A stretch of 64,000 bases of DNA from Pegoplata infirma (taxonomy: Eukaryota; Arthropoda; Insecta; Diptera; Anthomyiidae): contig OY992540.1 in NCBI GenBank assembly GCA_963921195.1, positions 16,189,136 through 16,253,135 of the forward strand, in the 5' to 3' direction. This document shows, in pieces, positions 54,938-64,000 of the stretch. Within the stretch, counting starts at the first letter, position 1; each line of letters begins with the position of its first letter. A model generated the notes under the pieces. It was given only the letters and a program-made list of their open reading frames with translations, had not been told where the DNA came from and ran no database searches. A program made the position numbers and the translations under genes.

Positions 54938-55181
54938 TATCGAGGACGAATATTCAAAACTTGCTATTTGCAATATTTTCCAGAAAAAAGTTTTCGATAG
55001 AAATGTGTTAACTGGATCTATCAAATTAATTTTTAACTGAAGAAGAATTTCAAAAACAATTCTTTTTAAATATAATGCAGAATAAAGATTAAAAATTACT
55101 CTTAGAATAACCTTAAAATAAACGGTCTACTAAAAAATTTTCATTATGCAGATAGCAAGTTTTGAATATTCGCCCTCGATA
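54938..55181. mobile_element. 244-bp TATCGAGG MITE
   Basis: TATCGAGGACGAATATTCAA then AACTTGCTAT faces ATAGCAAGTTTTGAATATTC then GCCCTCGATA. TA stands at 54936-54937 and 55182-55183. It is non-coding. Confidence 0.8.
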
Positions 55182-55390
55182 TACATTTTTGAAAGAATGA
55201 AAAATGGAAAACATTAAGGTGTAAATGTTTGGACACTTATTTTTTATATCCTTTTTTTTTTGTTAAACAATAAAAAAAATGAATTTTAAGTTTTGTGTAG
55301 CACTTATAAAAAGGATAAAAAACGTTGGTATTAAATATGAATAAATTTCAGAATTTTTTTGACAAAATTAACTTTAAAAAAAAATTTCTA

Positions 55391-56205
55391 TCCCGAGTAA
55401 AAATAATTTAATATGATCTTATATACTTTTATATAGTCATATTATTTCATATATGATCATGTATAACACTATGTATTGCGAGATAAATTTATATAATAAA
55501 TTTTGATGTGCGATTTTTTTAAGATATCGCCATACATAACTATATGTTGTAACATCTGGTCCCATATATCATTCCAAATTTCTAAGTGTTTTATATAAAA
55601 TTTTATATGCCTCCATTATTTTATAGTTTTTCTAAGTTTTTTCCAAGCACATGTTTTTATCGCGAACATTTTTAAAGTGTTTTATATACAATTTTATATG
55701 ACACCATATTTCTTTATTTTTCCATGTTTTTTCCAAGCACAACTCTTGATCACGAAAATTTTCTAAGTGTTTTATATAAAATTTTATAAGACTCCACTTT
55801 TTAAAATTTTTCTAAGTTTTTCAAAGGACAAATTTTTTATGAGCATATATTCTAAGTGTTTTATACAAAATTTAGCGTGACTTCATTTTTTGAAAATTTT
55901 CTAAGTTTTTTAAAAGAACAACTTTTTTTTTTTTTTATTTTAATTTTTCAACTTTTTATTAAAAACTAAAAAAATTACATAAGATTTATAAAATTGTATA
56001 AATTTTAATATAATTGGATATAATTGTATATCATTGGATTAGACCAAAACTCGTATCAAAGTCGATATAAAGTTATATAAAGTGATATTATTAGATAATA
56101 TTCGATCAAATCTAATGAAACCATTTTTCGTTTACGATTATATCAAAATAGACACGAGCCCATATAAAATTATATATTGCGTCATATCATTTTTTTTACT
56201 CGGGA
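55391..56205. mobile_element. CCCGAGTAAAAA element, copy 1, inside the minisatellite
   Basis: TCCCGAGTAAAAATAAT faces TTTTTTTACTCGGGA, with TA at 55389-55390 and 56206-56207. The flanks AATTTCTA and CCAAAAAAACGTCTC join to give a minisatellite unit. The interior repeats CTAAGTGTTTTATATAAAA and ATATGATC words. Confidence 0.8.
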
Positions 56206-57420
56206 TACCAAAAAAACGTCTCTGAATCGGAGAAAATGTCTCAGAATCTAAGAATTTTTTTTATAGAGAAAAATGTTTCAAAATCTGAGAATTTTCCTAT
56301 ACAGGAAAAATGTCTCAGATTCGGAGAATTTTTGCTATACGTAAAATTGTCTTAAAATCTAAGAAAATTTCTAAAGCGTGAAATAACTAAATTTTTTTTT
56401 TTATACGGAAGAATGTCTCAATATCTGAGAATTTTTCTGTAGGAAAAAAATTTTCTGTACGGAAAAAGATTCGGAAAATCTAAGAATGGAATCTTATAAT
56501 TTTTCTATACCTAAATGTCTCAGAATCTGAGAATTTTTTTATACGGAAAAATGTTTCGGAATCTGATAATGTTTCTATTACCCAAAAAGGTAATAATTTT
56601 TTTATACCGAAAAATTACTCAATCTGATTTTTTTTTAGAATCTAATAATTTTTTTTATACAAAAAAATGCTTTAGAATCTGAGAATTTTCCTACATGGAA
56701 AAATTTCTCAGAATCTGACAATTTTTCTATACCAAACAATTTATTAGAGTCTGATAATTTTTCTACACGGAAAAAATTTCTAAAAATCAGAATTTTTTTT
56801 ATAGGAAAAATGTTCCAAAATATAAAATTTTTCTGTACGGAAAAAATTTCTAAAAATCTAAGAATGCCTCGGAATTTGATAATTTTTCTGTACTTAAAAA
56901 TTTCTCAAAGAACTTTTTTTTTATACGGAGAAATCAATCTAATATTTTTTCTATACGCCAAAATGTCTCAAAATATGAGAATTTTTCTATGCAAAAGAAT
57001 TTGTCAGAAACTGATAATTTTTCTATACCTAAAATTGTCTCAGAATCTGAGAATTTTTCTATACGGAAAAATGTCTCGGAATCTGATAATTTTTCTATAC
57101 CCAAAAATATATCAGAATCTGAGAATTTTTCTATATTGAAAAATTTCTCAGAATCTAAAAATTTTTCTTTGCGGAAGAAAGACTCAGAATCCGATAATTT
57201 TTCTATACCGAAAAATGCATCAGAATCTGGTAATTATTCTATACGGGAAAAAGGTCAGAAAATCTGAGAGTTTTTCAAAACGGATGTCTTGGAATCGAAA
57301 AATTTTTTATTAGAAAAATGTTTCGGAAAAATGTTTTTCTTTACGGAAAAAAGTCTCAAAATCTAAGAAACTGAGAATTTTTCTATACGAAAAAATGTCT
57401 ACGAATCTAAAATTTCTCTA
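56206..57420. repeat. 37-bp-type minisatellite, left part of the 56-60 kb array
   Basis: Units of CAGAATCTGAGAATTTTT and CTATACGGAAAAATGTCT type repeat with drift. Short in-frame translations such as [18 protein letters not shown] are products of the repeat, not genes. Confidence 0.88.
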
Positions 57421-57967
57421 CACTAAAAATAATACATTAGTAGATTTACTATTTTTTTTTGCTAACGCTGGTTAGTTAACTTTTAGCAAATTTTTAGTTG
57501 AGATTAGCATGTTAGCAAAAATATTTTGTAAACTTTATTTAGCGCATTAGCAATTTTAAACAAAATTTGAACTAATTTTTTTTGCTAAATATAAAATTGA
57601 GTTGACCAAATTTTTACAATTTCTCTTCACATGTTGGCATTCCCGAAAATTTTAAAATGCTCATATCTCGGTAAATATTGCCGACACAACAAAAACTCCA
57701 AAAGCATTTTTGTAGCTCTCAACACGTAGAACAAGACCGCAAAAGCTCTCCGAGTAATATTTTTGAAGTTATCGAGTTTTGTAATTCTCAAAACCCCGGT
57801 AGTCCCCTAAAATCACGTATCTCAAAAACTAAGCAAGGAAGAGCGAAACGGACACAAATTTTGGATCAAAAACTATGACGATTTTTAAGGAACCCAACTA
57901 GGTCTAGGCCCATCGGGGTCTGGACATATCGGGTCCGAACCCAATGGGGTCCTCAAAGTATGAACTA

Positions 57968-59124
57968 CCCGAGTAAAAATTTTGATATGATGCAATATAT
58001 AATGATATCCCAGCAAAAACATGGTAATGAGTTGTGAAAAGTAATCATTACCAAGTACATTATTTATAATGAGTACCCATTACCATTAACATTATTTTAA
58101 GCCCAAAAGTAACTACTTCTCAGTAATATGTTATAAAAGCACCTCTAAGTAATAATATCTTCTTGCACTTGCAGTTTTTAACCTTTACAATTCAATTAAC
58201 TTAAAAATTACTTAAAAACTTAATAAAAATTACGGAATTTTTAAGTTTTAGTAAAAACAAGTTAAATTTTAAATGTTTTAATTAACTAATTATTTTACTT
58301 ATTATTGGTAATGGGTTTTTACTCCTTATTTGTAATCCGAGGCAGTAACTACTTATTTATCTCCATACTCTTCACTAGTTATTTTTGTCTCACGCCCTTG
58401 TTAAAATAATTAGTGTTTCATTCAATAAGTAACTACTGATTAACATCTGTTTCGGATTACAAAACCCATTACTAGTAATGCCAATTTTTGCTGGGATGTA
58501 ACACAATATATATTTATACGCAATTTGATCCGAATAATGGTGGATGTGTTTGCATTAAAAAAGATCAACTTGTATAAAATATGATTTGATTTCATCCGAG
58601 TTTTGACCAGACATTGCCATATATTGTTGGATCTAATTAGATCTTGCGTAAAAACATATAAAATCCTGGTGTTTTTTGGTTTGGGTTGAGATACACCACA
58701 GGTCAACGATACATTCACCAAACATTTAAATGTTTGGGTACGCTTCGAACCAGATAGTTGATATACATAACCCTAACAAGAAATGTTTAGGAACATATTA
58801 AAAAGTTTCTTATACTTTGCCTAAAAAACTTAGAAAATTTTTGGTTAATTGGAAACATATATAGTTTTATATGGAACAGAATAAGCTATATATAATTTTA
58901 TGTTAAATTATACAGAAAAACAAATTTTGTATTGACCCTCATATAATTTTATATAATTATATCAACCGTACGCCTTTTAATCCGAATCATGATTAAATTA
59001 TATATAACTACATATGACTGCATTTAAAAAATTTAGAAAAGATCTCACGCGATGTATAATCATATATGATTTATTATGTTTGTATCAAGTTATATATTGT
59101 TATATATGTTTATTTTTACTCGGG
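57968..59124. mobile_element. CCCGAGTAAAAA element, copy 2
   Basis: CCCGAGTAAAAATTTTG faces TTTTTACTCGGG, with TA at 57966-57967 and 59125-59126. It is interrupted by the CCCAGCAAAAA MITE. The interior is rich in ATATATAATTATATG words. Confidence 0.8.
58010..58497. mobile_element. CCCAGCAAAAA MITE, copy 2
   Basis: CCCAGCAAAAACATGG faces CCAATTTTTGCTGGG. It is the reverse complement of 2404-2887 with few changes, including AGTAACTACTTCTCAGTAA and CACCTCTAAGTAATAATATC. AT stands on both sides. Confidence 0.85.
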
Positions 59125-59274
59125 TAAGTCAAAATAAAAAAAAAAATCAGTTAACTAATTTTTGGCAAAACATTTTTGCTAACTTTACCAAAAAAATTGT
59201 GGGTTCAAAATCAGCAAATTTTCTTGTAGACTTACAAGCATTTTTTGCAAACATTACAGTTTTTTTTTTGAGTG

Positions 59275-60139
59275 GAATGTCTCTGATCTGAGAATTTTTT
59301 TATACAGAATATTTTCTCTCTACCGAAAAATGTCTTATCTAAGAATTTTTCTATACGGAAAAATGTCTTATCTAAGAAATTTTCTTTACGGAAAAATGTC
59401 TTATCTAAGAATTCTTCTATACGGAAAAATGTCTTATCTAAGAAGTTTTCTATACGGAAAATTTTCTTAGAATATAAAAATTTTTGTCTACGGAATTTTA
59501 GAAAAAACCCGTCTACTGGGAAAAAATGCCTTAAAATCGTAAAATTTTTCTTTGCGGAAATATATCTCAAAATCTGGGAAATTTTCTATAAGGAAAAATG
59601 TCTCAAAATGAAGGAATTTTTGTATATGGAGTCTTAGAATTCAATAAAATTGAAAAATGCCTCAGAATCTGAAAATTTTTCGATACGAAAATATGTCTCA
59701 AAATTTAAGAATTTTTCAATACGAAAAAGCTTACTAGATCAGAAATTTTTTTTAAAGAATTTTAATTTAAAAAAAATTAAGATTTTTTCTATACGGAAAA
59801 ACGTCTCAGAACTTAAGGTTTATTTTTATACGCATAAATATTTCAGAATCTTAGAATTTTTCTATACAGAATCTGAGATATTTTTCTCAGATTCCGGAGT
59901 CTTAGAATTCAATAAAATTGAAAAACTGTTTTCTATACGAAAAAAATGTCTCAGAATCTGAGATTTTTTTATACCAAAAAAAAAATGTCTCAGAATCTTT
60001 CAATATCTCTACTCTGAAAAATATCTTAAAATCTAAAAATTTTTCTCAACTCATAAAAATGTCTCATATCAGTTTTCTGTTTGAAAATTCTTTTTCTATA
60101 CAAAAAAATGTCTTAAAGTCTGAAAATTCTTCTAAAAGT
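59275..60139. repeat. 37-bp-type minisatellite, right part of the 56-60 kb array
   Basis: The array resumes after the CACTC-type element. A local sub-array at 59330-59460 has the shortened unit TTATCTAAGAATTTTTCTAT then ACGGAAAAATGTC (about 33 bp). Translated frames such as FFRIEEFLDKTFF are repeat artefacts. Confidence 0.85.
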
Positions 60140-60955
60140 TCTGATTAATTTTTATTAAAAACTAAAAATTGTTTTATTAGACCTTTAAGATATTTTATTT
60201 TGAGTAGGTTTTTTCTAGCTCGAGGTCGTTTTTCCTTTAGTAATTAAAACTATGATATTCTCATAGAATAATTTTCAAAATAATTATTTTTCTGTTTCAA
60301 AATTATTTAGGTTGGTAATTTTTGCAAAATTTTTACGACACGTGTTTTGAAATTTGTCAGATTCCATTATCAATACTACATATTTAGTAAATTAAAAAAC
60401 CCCATACAATAAAAAGCATAGGAAATTAAAATGATAAATCACTAATGTTCAAACAAAAATATTAATACATATTTAACTCTATCCTCATTGAGAATTATAA
60501 GAATAAAATTGTATATTTTTTTAGTTTGATCACGACTGTCAAATAACCAACAAAAAATTTTTAAAACAGATTTACATATGATTACTAGTGACCGAATACA
60601 CCTTTTTTGGCCGAAGCCGAATATTCGGCCAAATTTTCACTATTCGGCCAAACCGAAGCCGAATATTAAAAAAAAATGTTTTTAGTTGCAAAAACACATA
60701 GTAAAATGTTTTTGTGGCTTACTAATGTGATTCAAAGTTAGTTTAGTGTGTTTTTCAACACGTGAGCGCAAATATTATACAATTATTCGCTATTCGACCT
60801 ACTCGGCCAAAATTGTGGCCGAAGCCGAAAAGTGGCCGAATAGTGCTTTTTGGCCGAAGACGAAGTCGAATATTCGTTCGGACACTAATGATTACCCATT
60901 GGATAATACTATATGCTAGTTGTTGTTGCAAAGCTCAAATATATGAGCTATTACG
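60140..60955. repeat. GACCTCGAGC (Penelope-like?) copy with hAT insertion
   Basis: TTCTGATTAATTTTTATT, TCTAGCTCGAGGTCG, ACGACACGTGTTTTGAAATT and CAGATTCCATTATCAATACT are collinear with 48988 onward. It is interrupted at 60586-60887. Confidence 0.65.
60586..60887. mobile_element. hAT-like MITE with GGCCGAATATTCGGCC motif cluster
   Basis: ATGATTAC is repeated exactly at 60578-60585 and 60888-60895. The collinear copy near 49645 (ACAAATGAATTACCCATT) shows the unoccupied region. The ends are TAGTGACCGAATA and, inverted, TAGTGTCCGAACG. The 302-bp interior repeats GGCCGAAGCCGAATATTCGG and relatives in both orientations. Confidence 0.88.
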
Positions 60956-62639
60956 AGAAAGTGGGTCAGAATCTGAAATTTTGTCTATACGAACAAATAT
61001 CTTTTCGAGTAGCGCCATCAATATTCTTTAATGCTGAATTTAAAATTTTATAAAACCAAACCCAAAAAAAAAAAAAAAATATTTTGGCAGGATAGTTTGT
61101 AATGGCTGCAATATGTGTAGAAAATTATGCTAAAGAGTACATGACACATGTCTTGTTTTAGGTAAAGACTGTGTAAAGTAAAATGCCCTAATGTTAACTT
61201 AAAAAATACTTTAAATGGAAATTTGCAATGTTGGCAAAACAACTACAATAACAATAAAATAGTAAGGTCCTTTGAGACATCCGTAAAAATTTGTTTACGA
61301 CAATATATTTTGATTTTAGGATGTTTGCTTTACTTACAAACTAAGTCAATTTTCCTACTTCTGTGTGTTCTATAAATTTCTATAGAGAGAAAATCCGATT
61401 GAGTTAGAATGAATTTTTAAATATTTTAATATAGGTAGTTTTTAGAAGGTGGGATAATTGACAAGTAGTTACAAATTTTTTTCAGGAACACTTACAAATC
61501 ATAAAGAGACATTTTGTTGTATTTCTTATGTTCTGAATAATTTACATAGCGTTTAAAATACTCGTTTATTTTTGTATTACGAATTCTACTGCAAACTTTC
61601 AATTTTAAAAACAATTTAAAATTTTTTGGCCACAGAAAAAAATTTCTCTTTTTTGTCTTTTTTTTTTGCTTAATAACAAATTTAATAGTATTGATTAAAA
61701 AATTGTTTAATTTTACATCAGAAAAAAAAATTGTAGTATTAATTAAAATTTTGATTGATTCAATTAACTTTTTAATTAATATTATTAAAATTTTAATCAT
61801 ATTTTTATTATTAAAATTTTACTCAATATAAGAAACATTTTTGACTTACACAAAAATGTTTTTTTTCCATGAACGATTTTCATAGTATTTATGAACAAAT
61901 TCATACAATTTATTAACTTTTTCATAATATTTATAAACTTTTTCATAGTAATTATGAATAAATCATAATATGTGAAATTTAAGAATTTTTAACATTTTTC
62001 ATAAATAATATGAAAAAGTTTATAAATATTATGAAAAAGTTAATTAATTGTATGAATTTGTTCATAAATACTATGAAAATCGTTCATGAAAAAAATTTTT
62101 TTGTGTGCTGACAGAAAATTAAAAAATTTAATTTTCAATACTTTCAGTTTTTATTTAAAAGTAAAACATATTTTTTCAAAAAAAAAAACATTTGTTTTTT
62201 TCTTTAAAAATCAAATAAATTTAAAAATATTTTCTGTGTAATTAATTATTTATTACCCTACATATATCTATGTTCTTTTCTGTCTTCTATGTCTTTAATT
62301 AAACAAGAACAGACATGACAAGTGCAAAAAAAAATGCAAATTCATTTTTAAACACCTAACAAGTACTCTCGGATGATACCTCATGTTTGTTTGTAGTATT
62401 ATAATACGACATGCTACTTTATTTTTGGTCTTATTTTCCTATTTTTGGTTAACATGAGGAAAAATTACACATTAGGGCGTCCCAAAATTTATAAACCTAC
62501 GAATTTTGTGACAAAATATCTGCATCTGTGGACCAAAGTCGCGAGTTAAGAATTAATTAAAGATTTTTGTCCATAAAATACTGGAAATTTTCTTAATTTA
62601 CAGCCGTATTTGGTCAATAAATTTTGACCTTGGTCAAAA
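60956..62639. other. AT-rich stretch containing a fold-back
   Basis: Apart from the inverted repeat at 61845-62107, no gene or clear element was recognised. A conserved-looking CAAGAACAGACATGACAAG stands at 62304 without explanation. Confidence 0.35.
61845..62107. repeat. Fold-back repeat of TTCATAATATTTATAAAC words
   Basis: CATGAACGATTTTCATAGTA then TTTATGAACAAATTCAT faces its near-perfect complement, with arms of about 110 bp and ends CACAAAAATG and TTTTTTTGTG. Arms also contain a short internal repeat of ACTTTTTCATAATATTTAT. Confidence 0.8.
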
Positions 62640-63665
62640 ACTTCTGATTAATTTTAATTAAAAAATAAAAATTGTTTTATTCGACCTTTAAAATATTATA
62701 TTTTGATACGTGTTTCGGAATTTGTCAGATTCCATTGTCAAGACTATTTAGTAAATATAAAAACCACTTACTACAAGTAGCAAGGAAATTTAAATGACAA
62801 ATCGCTAATGTTCAAACAAAAATATTAATACATTTTACACTGTTTATTTATTGATGTAGGGTATGGGGTTTTTATATTTGTTAAATTGTCTTGACAATGG
62901 AATCTGACAAATTCCGAAACACTTGTCGACTTACAAGGGAAGTCTCCCTAGTGTCACCCGCGGATCTTTATGGAATTGGTTTTATTTTGTAGATCAGAAA
63001 AAATAAAGGGACACGTATTTTTTTAGCGGCCCAAATTTATATTTAGGGGTAAAAAGGAGGGGGAAAGACAAGGCAATTTTTCAGTTTTTTTCGTTTACCT
63101 CCTATATTATGCAAAGAAACCTAGTCATGTTACATACCAAATGAAAGGTCTTTGGAAAACCTATCTATGTGTGCTAAGAACGTGTCCAAACATGCACAAC
63201 TTTTGGTCATATTGAGTAAAATACCAAAATTTTCGGACATTTTTGTTAATAAGTCGAACAATATTAACTTCTTTGGCCCGTTGTTAGCACCACGAGATTG
63301 GTATTTTTAATACCTTTAATCTGATACTACATGCCTATATTAATTTTGTTTAAACAGGCGTAAATCGTAAAAAACTGAAAAAGGTCAATTTCCCCCCGTA
63401 CAAATCGACCCTTCCTAAAAATGAGTTTGGGCCGCTAAAAAAAATACGTATCGAATTAATTTTCGTTCTTAACAACATATCCAAATTTCATGAAGATCGG
63501 AGGGTGACACCAGGGAGGCTTCATTGTTAGTCTTACAAAAATGACCAACATAAATAAATTTACAACAGAAAAATAATTTTTTGGAAATTTATTCTATGAG
63601 AATATCATAGTTTTAATTAGTAAAGGAAATAACGACCTCGAGCTAGTATAAGCCTTTTCAAAATT
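62640..63665. repeat. GACCTCGAGC (Penelope-like?) copy with CAAGGG insertion
   Basis: It contains two facing hammerhead-like stretches, GTGTTTCGGAATTTGTCAG (62707) and CTGACAAATTCCGAAACAC (62904), around a palindromic spacer. After the insertion it continues CTTACAAAAATGACC to ACGACCTCGAGCTAGTATAA. Confidence 0.65.
62934..63526. mobile_element. CAAGGGAAGTCTCCC element, uninterrupted copy
   Basis: CAAGGGAAGTCTCCCTAGTG faces ACCAGGGAGGCTTCATTG, with TTA at 62931-62933 and 63527-63529. The related sequence near 47200 (GATTAAGTCTTGCAAAAATG) shows the site without it. It gives the reference for 40723-42075. Confidence 0.85.
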
Positions 63666-64000
63666 GGTCAAAAAATAAATTTTTTTCTTACTTTGAGAGC
63701 TGGTAACCAACTGTAAGGCATGACCATTGATTGACTGGATAGTTCTCCGTCAATAAATTCTAAATTTTATAAAAATAAATTTCGGGACACCCTACTACAC
63801 TTACATACCTAAAAGTACACATTTTCAAATAAATTACACTTTTTCGTTAAACATTTCAAGTTAAAATACCACAAGTGCTAATCTTTTAAACATCCAACCA
63901 CACGCACTCGTAAGGTAATCTATAGAATTTTTGCATTGAACAAATAAATAGATAGACAGACATTTTCGCTATGTATGTGTGTTATTTATACAGCTGTGGT

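Larger units (their letters stand above)
57421..59274. mobile_element. CACTC-type element, copy 3, with nested insertions
   Basis: It starts CACTAAAAATAATACATTAG after TA and ends TTTTTTTTTGAGTG. The internal sequence is an inverted relative of 3914-5164 (GCTCATATCTCGGTAAATAT and AACTAGGTCTAGGCCCATC). It carries the element at 57968. The right flank has lost the TA. Confidence 0.7.

Noticed and set aside
56810..57267. Frames of about 100 codons reading [14 protein letters not shown] repeats
   Set aside because: They are minisatellite units (37 bp, not a multiple of 3) read through. The peptide repeat comes from the DNA repeat and no start or splice context exists.
59232..59961. Frames rich in FFRIEEFLDKTFF and ENFSIRK
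   Set aside because: They are the same minisatellite on the opposite or same strand.
62934..63526. Reading the CAAGGG duplication as CTTAC
   Set aside because: Alignment with the related unoccupied sequence near 47200 and with the other copies supports TTA as the duplicated triplet instead.

Overview
The window reads as non-coding-rich nuclear DNA of a higher fly. It is very AT-rich, its one clear gene has 59-73 nt introns with GTAAGT-type donors, and the rest is dominated by DNA-transposon debris. Several repeats (those with GTCCGTCTGTC and GTGCAGATGTTAGTAAC, and those with TTCGGCTGTGCCGAA plus TATACCCTCC) resemble families I associate with calyptrate flies, perhaps blow flies. That placement is from memory and was not tested.

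Only one gene is certain: a complete six-exon gene for the beta subunit of translation initiation factor eIF2B on the minus strand (25282 down to 20002, 353 codons). Four introns or junctions are compact, but intron 4 (2.2 kb) is filled by a 37-bp minisatellite and intron 5 (1.8 kb) by a fold-back transposon. A weaker candidate is the 5' end of a plus-strand gene: an untranslated exon ending near 32671 and a short ATG exon at 39529-39723. A degenerate coding remnant lies near 18041-18493.

Layout: 2-5.4 kb, fold-back elements with CAAGGG ends and TTA duplications, nested in a CACTC-ended element that sits in a minisatellite. 6.8-11.8 kb, a composite inverted repeat invaded by CACTC and CACGC elements, one CACGC copy lying inside another. 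12.5-18.7 kb, dipteran dispersed repeats split by a 2.8-kb element. 20-25.3 kb, eIF2B beta. 25.7-31.5 kb, hAT-like elements including one of 3.9 kb. 31.5-39.8 kb, the possible gene start, whose intron holds several hAT-like elements with 8-bp duplications. 40.7-45.4 kb, a CAAGGG element followed by a dimeric tandem array. 45.4-51.3 kb, Penelope-like or hammerhead-like repeats and a CACTA-like element. 51.4-54.3 kb, nested palindrome-rich elements and a hAT carrying the minisatellite. 55.4-60.1 kb, a minisatellite with elements nested four levels deep. 60.1-64 kb, more of the Penelope-like family.

The most interesting theme is a minisatellite unit made of two dyad-symmetric blocks. It occurs inside hAT-type elements, fills an intron of an essential gene, and is repeatedly used as a TA target by other transposons. 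Target duplications were read directly from the flanks, and in several cases a paralogous copy inside the window supplies the empty site. No transposase or reverse transcriptase reading frame was found, so every element here looks non-autonomous.
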